Assembly (NCBI RefSeq): GCF_013318015.2
Contig: NZ_CP115841.1
Span: forward strand, 1,984,001 to 2,048,000
DNA from: Agrobacterium tumefaciens
GTDB taxonomy: Bacteria; Pseudomonadota; Alphaproteobacteria; Rhizobiales; Rhizobiaceae
Direction of reading: 5' to 3'
Length of the DNA stretch: 64,000 bases
Numbering within the stretch: the first letter of the stretch is position 1; every line of letters starts with the position of its first letter. Of this stretch, positions 34,921-43,202 are shown piece after piece. The position numbers and the translations under genes were made by a program. The notes under the pieces were generated by a model, which had not been told where the DNA came from, did no database searches, and worked only from the letters and a program-made list of their open reading frames with translations.

Positions 34921-35448
34921 CTAAACCCCCACCACCCGCTCGAAAAGCCGGATGGGATTGCCCCGGAATGTCGAATCGCGAAACAGGCGGAAGCCGAAAC
35001 GGGCGGCGATGACGAGCGAGGGGGTGTTGAGCGGGTCGATCATGCAGACGGTCCGCTGCGAAATTCCGCTGCGATCAAACCACCCTGTTGCCGCCGCCAC
35101 CGCCTCGGTCGCGACGCCCTTGCCGTTCAGATCAGCATCGATTTTCCACATCGCTTCTGGCACGCCATCGAAATCGGTGCCGTTTCCACGGCGCATATGG
35201 GCAAAGCCCACCTCGCCGACGATACGCCCGGAGCTTGCCTCCTCCACGACAAAGGGACCGAAGCCGAAGACCGACCAATGGCCGATGAAGCGCAAAAGAC
35301 GGGCAAAGGCGATTTCGGGGTCCAGCGACGTAATCGATGTGACCCCTTCGATGGGCCGGACATCCGCGCTCCAGAACGCACAATAAAGCGCTTCATCCGT
35401 GATGGCGTGCGGCCGCAGGACGAGGCGCGCGGTTGTCAGACGTGTCAT
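34921..35448 (-). CDS. GNAT acetyltransferase (RimJ/RimL-like)
   Basis: A 175-residue relative of the acetyltransferase at 33186: LTTARLVLRPHAITDEALYCAF, GEVGFAHMRR, then EAMWKIDADLNGKGVATEAVAAA with the cofactor loop, and VCMIDPLNTPSLVIAARFGF. Substrate unknown. The start MTRLTTARL (35448) is chosen over an upstream ATG that overlaps the chpT terminator. Confidence 0.87.
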   Translation of the reverse strand: MTRLTTARLVLRPHAITDEALYCAFWSADVRPIEGVTSITSLDPEIAFARLLRFIGHWSVFGFGPFVVEEASSGRIVGEVGFAHMRRGNGTDFDGVPEAMWKIDADLNGKGVATEAVAAATGWFDRSGISQRTVCMIDPLNTPSLVIAARFGFRLFRDSTFRGNPIRLFERVVGV

Positions 35449-35469
35449 GAACCTCTTCCCCAAAAGCAA

Positions 35470-35503
35470 AAAAGGCCGGCGCGTCGGAAAACGCTACCCG
35501 GCC
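35470..35503 (-). terminator. Terminator of chpT
   Basis: On the minus strand GGCCGGGTAGCG ... CGCGCCGGCC (35474-35503) is followed by TTTTTTTGC, 31 bases after the chpT stop; a strong hairpin with a slightly imperfect stem. Confidence 0.88.
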
Positions 35504-35534
35504 CTTTCACAAAACTACCTCTGCAACTGAACGA

Positions 35535-36182
35535 TCACGCGGCAACCGTCTTTGCGGTAAACACGATGCGATCCTCATGCACCTTGTATTCCACGGCCAT
35601 ATCGGCCTCCTCCGCCAGAAGCAGCGTGTAATAGGGCTGCACGGAATGGGCGTCGACCGCCTCTTCCAGCCTGCCTTCGTAGATCTCGGCGAATTTGGCC
35701 GGAATGCGCATCATCTTGCCCTTGACGGTGATTTCGAATTTGGCGTCACCCTCAGGGTCTTCCAGCACCACATCCACATTACCCCCGCGCGGGATCGCGC
35801 TGTAGGACACGAGAAAGAGGTTGAGCAAAAGTTTGACACGATTTTTCGCGACGATGGCGCGCGGGCCGTTCCAGGTCACTTCGGCCTTCTTTTCGGCGGC
35901 AGCGAAATCCTTGGCGGCTTTTTCAGCCTCGCCGGTATCGATCGAAGCGCCAGCGGAGCCGGACGCGCCGAAAGCAAGGCGGGCGAACTTCAGCCGCACG
36001 GATGCGTTAAGAGCGGATGTGCGGATGAGATCCAGCGCATCGTCATCGGTGCCGCCCTCGTCCAGCAATTCGAGGCCGTTATTGATGGCGCCGACAGGAG
36101 AGATCACGTCATGGCACACACGACTGCACAGAAGAGCTGCCAGATCGGGGCCGGACAGCGTGATATTGAGTTTGCTCGTCAT
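35535..36182 (-). CDS. chpT: Histidine phosphotransferase ChpT
   Basis: Passes phosphate from the hybrid kinase CckA to CtrA and CpdR. The 215-residue protein has a DHp-like helix with the phospho-histidine in LCSRVCHDVISPVGAINNGLE read as two overlapping blocks (His24), and a degenerate ATPase-like domain (RVKLLLNLFLVSYSAIPRGG) without ATP-binding boxes, as in Caulobacter ChpT. The end SVQPYYTLLLAEEADMAVEY is conserved in the family. With sciP and ctrA it makes most of a CtrA phosphorelay in one 6-kb region; cckA is not in the window. Confidence 0.95.
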   Translation of the reverse strand: MTSKLNITLSGPDLAALLCSRVCHDVISPVGAINNGLELLDEGGTDDDALDLIRTSALNASVRLKFARLAFGASGSAGASIDTGEAEKAAKDFAAAEKKAEVTWNGPRAIVAKNRVKLLLNLFLVSYSAIPRGGNVDVVLEDPEGDAKFEITVKGKMMRIPAKFAEIYEGRLEEAVDAHSVQPYYTLLLAEEADMAVEYKVHEDRIVFTAKTVAA

Positions 36183-36432
36183 AAAATTCTCTCCTGCGCA
36201 AGGGAGGCGCGGACGGTGTGGAAATTGTTAAGCCATAATGACACCATATTTGGTAAACCGATTGTTAATAGGATGGTTTCAAAATGCCAAATGCCTTAAC
36301 AGGCCACCCTGGAGCGCCCTGCGTCCGTTCGGACGTATAAAGGATGCTCTGGAACTTTGAATCTTCGCATGGGCCCTGCCGAAAATCGATTCGGATTTTC
36401 GGGCTGATGCACCAACGAACAGACGGACGGAC
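36183..36432. promoter_or_regulatory. Divergent chpT-eipA control region with a CtrA-box-like site
   Basis: TAAA-CCGATTG-TTAA at 36254-36268 has CtrA-box spacing with two mismatches in the left half. A CGTCCG/CGGACG palindrome (around 36322-36335) lies nearer eipA. The eipA homologue is CtrA-linked in Brucella. Confidence 0.45.
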
Positions 36433-37029
36433 ATGACGATGCGCCTTACGAAAACCCGCACCATTGCACGCCTCGGACTGGGAAAGATTTTTGCGCTCCT
36501 TGCCAGCCTTTTGATGTGGGCCGCACCGGCCTCGGCCCAGAACAGCGATCAATATTCTTTTCAGGAAGTCGTGGATGCAGGCCACGGATTCTTCGGTGAA
36601 ACCACCGGCGGCCTCGCCAAGGTGGTGGAACGCGCCTTCCAGCAATACGGTCTTCCGAACGGTTATATTCTGGGGCAGGAAGGCTCCGGCGCTTTCGTCG
36701 CGGGCCTCACCTATGGCGAAGGCACGCTTTATACCAAGAATGCCGGCCAGCATCCCGTCTTCTGGCAAGGCCCGTCGCTCGGCCTCGATTACGGCGGCCA
36801 GGGCACCCGCGCCATGATGCTGGTCTACAATCTGCCGTCGGTCGATTCGCTTTATCGCCGTTACGGCGGCGTCAGCGGCTCCGCCTTCATCGTCGCCGGC
36901 GTCGGCATGACCTATCTGAAAAGCAGCGATGTCACGCTGGCACCCATTCGCACCGGCATCGGCGCGCGCCTCGGCATCAATGTCGGCTACCTGAAGCTTA
37001 CCCAGGAACCGACCTGGAACCCCTTCTGA
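36433..37029 (+). CDS. eipA: Envelope integrity protein EipA (DUF1134)
   Basis: A 198-residue periplasmic protein with a signal peptide cleaved near APASA-QN. The mature part, FGETTGGLAKVVERAFQQYG, QGSGAFV-like QEGSGAFVAGLTYGEGTLYTK and QGPSLGLDYGGQGTRAMMLVYN, is DUF1134. In Brucella abortus EipA is a small beta-barrel protein needed for envelope integrity, and its gene is CtrA-regulated. Its place beside chpT fits that link. MRLTKTR at 36439 is an alternative start. Confidence 0.9.
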   Translation: MTMRLTKTRTIARLGLGKIFALLASLLMWAAPASAQNSDQYSFQEVVDAGHGFFGETTGGLAKVVERAFQQYGLPNGYILGQEGSGAFVAGLTYGEGTLYTKNAGQHPVFWQGPSLGLDYGGQGTRAMMLVYNLPSVDSLYRRYGGVSGSAFIVAGVGMTYLKSSDVTLAPIRTGIGARLGINVGYLKLTQEPTWNPF

Positions 37030-37172
37030 CGCTGAGATGGGGAGGCACTCTTGCGGCTCCCCGCGCAATTGCCTTGGCGATACCCCTCCCAACGGTTGCA
37101 ATAATAGCGTAACGTGCTCTCGCGCTCCTCTTTCCGAATGCGCGCGTATCTGAGTTTCGGAGACTGTCTCGC

Positions 37173-38372
37173 GTGATTGAATATGCCATTCTTTTCGGAT
37201 TGGGTTTTCTCACCGCAACCCTGCTGGCCTTGCTGATCGCGCCCGCGATCCATCGCCGCATCGTTGCCTATACGGAAAACCGGCTGCGCGCGACAATGCC
37301 CATCAGCCCCCAGGAAGTTCGCGCCCAGAAGGACATGGCACGCGCGCTCTATGCCGCCGAAAACGCCAAGGTTCGTCAGGAACTGGACACCGAACGGGAA
37401 AAGAACACCTCGCTCCGCCTCGCCAACGAGGCAGCATCCAGCGACGCCTATCGCCTCGGCGAGCAGAACCGCGGCCTTTTGCTGAAAATCGAGGAATTGA
37501 CGCTGGAAATCGGCGAATTGCGAGGCGCACTCGACGCCAGCGAGGAACGCGCGAGCGCAATACAGGCAAACCTTCTGGAGCAGGAACAGGCCGCAAATGC
37601 GCGTGCCGGCCAGATGTCTGAGATCACCGCTCGCCTCACCAATCTGACCCGCGAGCTGGATGATTCGAAAATCCTCGCCGCCACCCGCGATCTGGAGGCC
37701 GAGCAGGCAAAACAGACCGCCTCGCGTTTCCGCAAGGAGGGCGAAACGGCGACCCGCGAATTGCAGGATGTCGCTGCCCGCAACAAGGAGGCCATGACGG
37801 CGGTTGCGCGCGAAAGCCGCAAGGTCACCCGGCTGGAAGAACAGATCGCCAGTGTCATGGCAAAAAATGCCGATCTCGACACCATGCTGACCCTGCGCAA
37901 TCAGGAGGTTGCCCGCCTGAAGGAACAGCTTGCCGCAACCGGCGGCCGCGCCGACGACATGATCATTCGTCTGCCCAACCCCGCCGTACTGAACGGGGAA
38001 ACCGCAAGCCAGCCGCAGAAGGCGCCCGTCCTGCCCGAAATCGCGCCCGTGGTCGCGGCAGACATTCCACCGGTCTCAACCGCCATGGAACCGGCAGCGA
38101 CGCCGCCGGAAGGTCTGGAGCAGGAGATCGAGGATATCCGCAATCAGGGAACGGCACTCACCGAACGCCTTCTGAATGTGCGCGGCACCGGCAACGACGA
38201 ACCGATCCGTCGCGAAATCGCCCGCATCGCCGCCCAGATGATCGCGCTCACCGCAGCGCAGGAGGGCGAGAAATCGCCGATCCCGGGGCTGCTTGCGAAA
38301 GCCGCCGCCTCGACCGGCCGTGAGAGCCTTGCGAAGCGGGCGAGTGTGTTGATGGAGAAGCGGAAGGGTTGA
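37173..38372 (+). CDS. Membrane-anchored coiled-coil protein of unknown function
   Basis: A 399-residue protein with one N-terminal membrane helix (IEYAILFGLGFLTATLLALL), a long charged coiled coil (residues ~50-275, rich in Glu/Arg/Ala heptads), a Pro/Ala-rich linker (~285-330) and a C-terminal helical part (LEQEIEDIRNQGTALTERLL ... IARIAAQMIALTAAQEGEK). The start is a GTG at 37173. I recognise it only as a conserved rhizobial hypothetical; the architecture recalls inner-membrane scaffold proteins. It follows eipA on the same strand after 143 bases. Confidence 0.75.
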   Translation: MIEYAILFGLGFLTATLLALLIAPAIHRRIVAYTENRLRATMPISPQEVRAQKDMARALYAAENAKVRQELDTEREKNTSLRLANEAASSDAYRLGEQNRGLLLKIEELTLEIGELRGALDASEERASAIQANLLEQEQAANARAGQMSEITARLTNLTRELDDSKILAATRDLEAEQAKQTASRFRKEGETATRELQDVAARNKEAMTAVARESRKVTRLEEQIASVMAKNADLDTMLTLRNQEVARLKEQLAATGGRADDMIIRLPNPAVLNGETASQPQKAPVLPEIAPVVAADIPPVSTAMEPAATPPEGLEQEIEDIRNQGTALTERLLNVRGTGNDEPIRREIARIAAQMIALTAAQEGEKSPIPGLLAKAAASTGRESLAKRASVLMEKRKG

Positions 38373-38394
38373 TACCTCTACGCCTTTGCGTATG

Positions 38395-38436
38395 CGGCTC
38401 ACCCCCTTATGCCCGGCAGGGCAGAGGGGGGTAAGC
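38395..38436. repeat. Palindromic mosaic repeat, collapsed copy D
   Basis: Only the outer ends of the mosaic repeat remain: GCTCACCCCCTTATGCC joined directly to CGGCAGGGCAGAGGGGGGTA. It looks like an internal deletion derivative of the ~160-base form seen at 7991, 11774 and 28510. Confidence 0.8.
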
Positions 38437-38456
38437 CCCACGCGCAAAGGGTAAAC

Positions 38457-39329
38457 CTAAACCCGCCCTATCGCCCCCGCCATCTGATAAAGCGCCAGCC
38501 CCGAAGCCGTCCCCGCATTCAAACTGTCCAATTGCGGCGACTGCGCAATCCGGGCGGTATGGAACCGAGACAGTACCGATTGCGGCAACCCCTCGCCTTC
38601 CGTGCCGATGACCAGCGCCATGCGCTCCGAACGTGGAATATCGCGAATCTCGGTCTCGCCATTTGGCGAAAGGCTCCAGATCGCAAAACCGGCCTGCGAA
38701 AGCCGCTCCAGCATCTGCACCGCACCACCGCCGCGATGATAGGGAACCGAGAGAACGGAACCGACGGACACCCGGAGCGCCTTGCGATAGAGCGGATCGC
38801 ATGAAGTCTCGTCCAGAAACACCGCATCGGCATAAAAGGCCGCGGCGTTGCGGAACATCGCACCCAAATTGTCGTGGTTGGAAATGCCGCAGCCCACCAG
38901 CACCAGCGACGAGGCGGGAAGCGCGTCCGTCAACCCGTCCAGCGTAATGTCACGCACCCGGCGGCCGAGCGCCAGAATGCCGCGATGCAGGTGAAAACCG
39001 ACAATGCCATCCAGCACCGGCGCTTCCGCCACATAGACCGGCACATCGGGCGGAAAATCGGCAAGGATATCCGCGACGCCGGAAAGCCGGTTCTTGAGGA
39101 TGAGAATGCTTTCCGCCGCAAAAGCACCACCCGCCTTGTGGGCGGCGGCCAACATGCGCAACACAACCGTGCCTTCCGCGATGAAACGGCCCTGGCGACC
39201 GGTGAGATCACGCTCGCGAATATCGCGAAAGGCGGCAATGCGCGGATCGGCCGGGTCTTCGACCGGGATCAGAGCTCGACCGTCCAGGAGCGCATGCGCG
39301 CCCGCCGGATCAATATCCTCACTGGGCAT
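38457..39329 (-). CDS. TrmH/SpoU-family RNA methyltransferase
   Basis: A 290-residue SAM-dependent RNA 2'-O-methyltransferase of the SPOUT class. An N-terminal substrate-binding part (GRQGRFIAEGTVVLRMLAA) precedes the catalytic domain. Motif 1 is ISNHDNLGAMFRNAAAFYAD, motif 2 MALVIGTEGEGLPQSVL and motif 3 IAQSPQLDSLNAGTASGLALY. In motif 3 the usual Asn-Val-Ser is Asn-Ala-Gly. Target (rRNA or tRNA) not determinable. It overlaps the DUF6476 gene by 11 bases. Confidence 0.88.
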   Translation of the reverse strand: MPSEDIDPAGAHALLDGRALIPVEDPADPRIAAFRDIRERDLTGRQGRFIAEGTVVLRMLAAAHKAGGAFAAESILILKNRLSGVADILADFPPDVPVYVAEAPVLDGIVGFHLHRGILALGRRVRDITLDGLTDALPASSLVLVGCGISNHDNLGAMFRNAAAFYADAVFLDETSCDPLYRKALRVSVGSVLSVPYHRGGGAVQMLERLSQAGFAIWSLSPNGETEIRDIPRSERMALVIGTEGEGLPQSVLSRFHTARIAQSPQLDSLNAGTASGLALYQMAGAIGRV

Positions 39330-39711
39330 CGACCGTCACATCGGCGAGAAACCGGCCGGCCGCGACGTTGAAGACCAGCGCCTTGCGGGTGCCGTTGGCA
39401 AGCTTGCCGTAAAACAGCATGTCACCGCCGGAATAGCTGACATTGTCGATTGTAAAGCCCTGCGGCAGGCTGGCGGTCACGGCAAGCGGTCCGTTGCCGG
39501 TGGGAACCGCCAGATTTTGCGGTACGCTCTGCGTTACAACGGTTTTCGATGGTCCTACCGCCTTGTAGACAACCGCGCCGAACACAGCCATAAGGCTGAT
39601 GAACATCACGGAGCCCGACACGATCTGCAAACGGATCATCTTGCGGCGAACTTTATCCATGGCCGGATCAAGCGGCTTGTCTTCCTGTTCGTCTTGCTCG
39701 ATGTGCGTCAT
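39319..39711 (-). CDS. DUF6476-type small membrane protein
   Basis: A 130-residue protein with a charged cytoplasmic N-terminus (MTHIEQDEQEDKPLDPAMDK), one membrane helix (IVSGSVMFISLMAVFGAVVY) and a periplasmic beta-rich domain (LPQGFTIDNVSYSGGDMLFY). Function unknown. It lies between rRNA-modification genes: rluA-type upstream (divergent, 38 bases away) and the TrmH-type gene downstream (overlapping). Confidence 0.7.
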   Translation of the reverse strand: MTHIEQDEQEDKPLDPAMDKVRRKMIRLQIVSGSVMFISLMAVFGAVVYKAVGPSKTVVTQSVPQNLAVPTGNGPLAVTASLPQGFTIDNVSYSGGDMLFYGKLANGTRKALVFNVAAGRFLADVTVDAQ

Positions 39712-39749
39712 CGGGTTCCCTAGAATGCTGATTGATCGGAAAAATAAGA

Positions 39750-40772
39750 ATGAACGACCCCTTTAAACAAGGCGGAGACGCAAGGAAAGTCCTGATTGCC
39801 GGCGAAGACGCCGAAGGCCGCATCGATGTGTGGCTGGCGGGCGAAGTTGGCGGCGATCTGTCGCGCAGCCGCCTGAAAGCCCTGATCGAGCAGGGTGCCG
39901 TTTTATTGAACGGCACGCCGGTGACCGAGCCGAAAAAGAAGGTGCACCCGCACGACCGCGTCGAGATCGTCATGCCGGAGCCGGAAGACCCCGAACCCAA
40001 GGGCGAGGATATCCCGCTCGATGTGGAATATGAGGACGACGACCTGATCGTGCTCGTCAAACCCGCCGGTCTCGTCGTGCATCCCGGCGCCGGAAACTGG
40101 ACCGGAACGCTGGTCAACGCCCTCATCTATCATTGCGGCGACAGCCTCTCCGGCATTGGCGGCGTGAAGCGCCCCGGCATCGTGCATCGGCTGGACAAGG
40201 AAACCTCCGGCGTCATGGTCGTGGCGAAAAACGACAATGCACACCGCCATCTCGCCGCGCAATTTGCCGATCACGGCCGCACCGGCCCGCTGGAACGCGC
40301 CTACAAGGCCGTCGTCTGGGGCCGACCGCGCACGCTGCGCGGCACCATTGACGCCGCACTCGGCCGCGGCGCCGACCGCACCAAACGCGCCGTCAAGCGC
40401 GAGGACACGGACGATGCCCGCGAGGCGATAACCCATTACGAGGTTATGGAACGTTTTCATGAAAAGGCGGATGCGTCCTGCCTCGCCTCGATGGTGGAGT
40501 GCCGCCTGGAAACCGGCCGCACCCATCAGATCCGCGTGCACATGGCCCATATCGGCCATCCGTTGATCGGCGACCCCGAATATGGCGCGGCCTTTCGCAC
40601 CAAGGCGAACCTGCTTGATGAACCGGCAAGAAGCACCGTCAACCGCTTTCCGCGACAGGCGCTGCATGCCTATCTCCTGGCCTTCGAACACCCCCGCACC
40701 GGCGAGGTGATGGAATTCGAAACAGACATGCCTGATGATATGGAAGAACTGCTCATCGCCCTGCGGAGCTGA
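39750..40772 (+). CDS. RluA-family pseudouridine synthase (RluD-like)
   Basis: A 340-residue enzyme that converts uridine to pseudouridine, most likely in 23S rRNA. An S4 RNA-binding domain (GRIDVWLAGEVGGDLSRSRL) is followed by the catalytic domain with HRLDKETSGVMVVAKN (catalytic Asp) and RLETGRTHQIRVHMAHIGHP. Length and S4 domain favour RluD over RluA. In alphaproteobacteria it commonly lies near rpoH, as here. Confidence 0.92.
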   Translation: MNDPFKQGGDARKVLIAGEDAEGRIDVWLAGEVGGDLSRSRLKALIEQGAVLLNGTPVTEPKKKVHPHDRVEIVMPEPEDPEPKGEDIPLDVEYEDDDLIVLVKPAGLVVHPGAGNWTGTLVNALIYHCGDSLSGIGGVKRPGIVHRLDKETSGVMVVAKNDNAHRHLAAQFADHGRTGPLERAYKAVVWGRPRTLRGTIDAALGRGADRTKRAVKREDTDDAREAITHYEVMERFHEKADASCLASMVECRLETGRTHQIRVHMAHIGHPLIGDPEYGAAFRTKANLLDEPARSTVNRFPRQALHAYLLAFEHPRTGEVMEFETDMPDDMEELLIALRS

Positions 40773-40776
40773 AAAT

Positions 40777-40808
40777 GCCGCACGGCGAGGTCAAAAAAAC
40801 CACGCCGT
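40777..40808. repeat. Inverted repeat after the RluA-family gene
   Basis: GCACGGCG and CACGCCGTGC pair around a loop of about 14 bases just after the stop codon. No T-run follows. The rest of the 284-base gap to 41057 shows no gene or clear signal. Confidence 0.4.
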
Positions 40809-41056
40809 GCATCTTGCCGGAAGCCACGGAAAATAAAAAGAGATTAGCGGATAGCGATATTCCCCACATGGTCTTTCTTGTAGACCGCCCCAATTCCGCT
40901 TCAATCGTCGCACCTCTTCGAACCCCGGAAAGCTTGAAATCGTCACCGCGAATGCCGTGGCCGGACCTCTGGCTTGCCGAAAGACAGACGTTGCAAGGAA
41001 CGCCGTTTTATCCGCAGAGCTGAACGGAACCGGCATGACGACGGGATCTATCGCGC

Positions 41057-41881
41057 ATGAACACCGATGAACGCCAGTTTATCTTTCAGGAATTACGAAG
41101 CGTCGAAGGCTATATCGACCCACCCGACGCGCTTGTCTTCAAGGCGCTGCTGCAGGCGCAGACAAGGGACGGCCTGAAGGGCGGCATGGCGGAGATCGGC
41201 GTCTATTATGGCCGCTCCTATTTTCTGCTGCGCAAATTCGCGCAGCCGCAGGAAAAGGTTCTGGGCGTCGACCTGTTCGAACTCGACCCACCCTCGGACC
41301 GAAGCCTCGACCAATATGACCGCCTGATGGAAAACGGCAGGCGGTTGGGTTTTGCGATGGATGAGGACTTGATCATCAAGGGCGACAGCACCCGGCTCGC
41401 ACCCACCGATATTACGTCGCGGACTGGTCCCGTCAGGTTCTTCAGCATTGACGGCGGGCACCACCTGCACCATGTGCTGGCGGACGCGAAACTGGCGCTG
41501 GAGGTGATCGCCCCGCACGGCGTCATCGTCTTCGACGATACCTTCAACCCCGCATGGCCGGAAGTGACCGTTGGCGTCGCCGATTTTCTGCGCACCCACG
41601 GCCACAGCCTCGCCTGCTTCGCAATGACGAAATACAAGACCTATGTCTGCCGCCGTGAATTTCACGCTGTCTACGCGGACGCGATTGCCTCTGGCCCCGA
41701 CTTGCAGACACTCGATCATGTCGAAACGGAGTTTCTTGGCTCCCGGGTCGTTCGCCTGCACAACCCCACCCGCCGGCGGGTCATGTATGAGTTGATGGTG
41801 CGCTCTGGTCTCGGTGGTTTTTCGGAACGAATTTACCGTTCGAAAGTTAAACAGGTCAAAGAAGGTGTCGCCGGGACATAA
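41057..41881 (+). CDS. Class I SAM-dependent methyltransferase (Methyltransf_24 type)
   Basis: A 274-residue protein with the SAM-binding start GMAEIGVYYGRSYFLLRKFA, acidic LGVDLFELD, and later VRFFSIDGGHHLHHVLADAK and GVIVFDDTFNPAWPEV, the Methyltransf_24 pattern. Such enzymes often modify cell-surface sugars or small hydroxylated compounds; the substrate is unknown. It precedes rpoH on the same strand by 165 bases, in which I place a separate rpoH promoter. Confidence 0.8.
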   Translation: MNTDERQFIFQELRSVEGYIDPPDALVFKALLQAQTRDGLKGGMAEIGVYYGRSYFLLRKFAQPQEKVLGVDLFELDPPSDRSLDQYDRLMENGRRLGFAMDEDLIIKGDSTRLAPTDITSRTGPVRFFSIDGGHHLHHVLADAKLALEVIAPHGVIVFDDTFNPAWPEVTVGVADFLRTHGHSLACFAMTKYKTYVCRREFHAVYADAIASGPDLQTLDHVETEFLGSRVVRLHNPTRRRVMYELMVRSGLGGFSERIYRSKVKQVKEGVAGT

Positions 41882-41904
41882 CGCATGTGTGAACGCTGTG
41901 TTCG

Positions 41905-41934
41905 CTTGAAACTCGGCGGGTGCATACATATTTG
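41905..41934 (+). promoter_or_regulatory. Candidate sigma-32 (heat-shock) promoter of rpoH
   Basis: CTTG (41905-41908), 18 bases, then CATATTTG (41927-41934). This fits the alphaproteobacterial heat-shock pattern CTTG-N16-18-CYTATNT imperfectly. In A. tumefaciens rpoH is reported to be transcribed from a sigma-32-type promoter, giving autoregulation. Confidence 0.55.
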
Positions 41935-42046
41935 TTACGTGGGTTCGTGCGGGGTCGGTAACGACCCGCCACTAGCGGTGTGCCTTGGGCGAGTAATCGC
42001 CAGTCGATGAGGGTGCCGTTCCAGACCATAGATAAGGGGGTGCTTT

Positions 42047-42949
42047 ATGGCCCGCAATAGTTTGCCTACAATTACGGCCGGCGAAGCCGGTCTCAATAGA
42101 TATCTCGACGAAATCCGTAAATTCCCGATGCTGGAGCCGCAGGAAGAGTACATGCTTGGCAAGCGTTACGCCGAGCATGGCGACCGCGACGCCGCTCACA
42201 AGCTCGTCACCAGCCACCTGCGCCTTGTTGCCAAGATTGCCATGGGTTACCGCGGTTACGGCCTGCCGATTGGCGAAGTCGTGTCCGAAGGCAATGTCGG
42301 CCTGATGCAGGCGGTGAAGAAGTTTGATCCGGAACGCGGTTTCCGTCTGGCCACCTACGCCATGTGGTGGATCAAGGCTTCGATCCAGGAATATATCCTG
42401 CGTTCGTGGTCGCTGGTGAAGATGGGTACGACTGCCAACCAGAAACGCCTGTTCTTCAACCTGCGCCGGCTGAAAGGCCGTATCCAGGCGATCGACGATG
42501 GCGATCTGAAGCCGGAACACGTCAAGGAAATCGCCACCAAGCTGCAGGTTTCCGAGGAAGAAGTGATCTCGATGAACCGCCGCCTGCACGGCGACGCATC
42601 GCTGAATGCGCCCATCAAGGCATCCGAAGGCGAATCCGGCCAATGGCAGGACTGGCTGGTGGACGACCATGAAAGCCAGGAAGCCGTGCTGATCGAGCAG
42701 GACGAGCTGGAAACCCGCCGCCGCATGCTGGCCAAGGCCATGGGCGTGCTGAACGATCGTGAACGCCGCATCTTCGAGGCCCGCCGCCTTGCCGAAGATC
42801 CGGTGACGCTGGAAGAACTCTCATCCGAGTTCGATATCAGCCGCGAACGCGTGCGCCAGATCGAGGTTCGCGCCTTCGAGAAGGTTCAGGAAGCGGTGCA
42901 GAAGGAAGCCCTCGAAGCCGCCCGCGCGCTGCGCGTGGTGGATGCGTAA
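42047..42949 (+). CDS. rpoH: Heat-shock sigma factor RpoH (sigma-32)
   Basis: A 300-residue sigma-70-family factor directing RNA polymerase to heat-shock genes. Region 2 reads NVGLMQAVKKFDPERGFRLA and TYAMWWIKASIQEYILRSWS. The RpoH box QKRLFFNLRRLKG (about residue 139) is diagnostic and separates it from RpoD. Region 4 is LSSEFDISRERVRQIEVRAFEK. GGGGGTG precedes the ATG. Control is probably at transcription (promoter upstream) and protein stability. Confidence 0.97.
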   Translation: MARNSLPTITAGEAGLNRYLDEIRKFPMLEPQEEYMLGKRYAEHGDRDAAHKLVTSHLRLVAKIAMGYRGYGLPIGEVVSEGNVGLMQAVKKFDPERGFRLATYAMWWIKASIQEYILRSWSLVKMGTTANQKRLFFNLRRLKGRIQAIDDGDLKPEHVKEIATKLQVSEEEVISMNRRLHGDASLNAPIKASEGESGQWQDWLVDDHESQEAVLIEQDELETRRRMLAKAMGVLNDRERRIFEARRLAEDPVTLEELSSEFDISRERVRQIEVRAFEKVQEAVQKEALEAARALRVVDA

Positions 42950-42990
42950 GGCTCGGTCTTTTTAAGAGAGTGGGGCTGAACTTATCGGCT

Positions 42991-43025
42991 ACGTCATACT
43001 CGGGCCTGTCCCGAGGATGACTACG
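42991..43025. repeat. GTCAT-type intergenic palindrome
   Basis: ACGTCATACTCGGGCCTGTC pairs with the following CCGAGGATGACT. It is related to the repeats at 30916, 49915 and 53017. Confidence 0.6.
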
Positions 43026-43112
43026 GAGTAATTGGCTCGACTGCCATCCCATCTCACTCCCCTTGGTGTCCGGCGTGACGAGAGAGTGAGATTCTTTGCC
43101 AGTAAATTTCTA

Positions 43113-43145
43113 AGCCCGCAGATCGCGAGATCTGCGGGCTTTTTA
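43113..43145 (+). terminator. Terminator downstream of rpoH
   Basis: Perfect 12-bp stem AGCCCGCAGATC-GCGA-GATCTGCGGGCT followed by TTTTATTT. It lies 160 bases after the rpoH stop. A-residues on the left side are few, so it acts mainly on the plus strand. Confidence 0.88.
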
Positions 43146-43202
43146 TTTGCAAGACATAAGGAAGAAATGAGGGGACCGGCTTTAGCCGATCCCCCACACA
43201 AA

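Noticed and set aside
40775..41023. 82-codon open frame after the RluA-family gene
   Set aside because: It begins in an inverted repeat, lacks a ribosome site and shows no motif. I leave the gap as non-coding.
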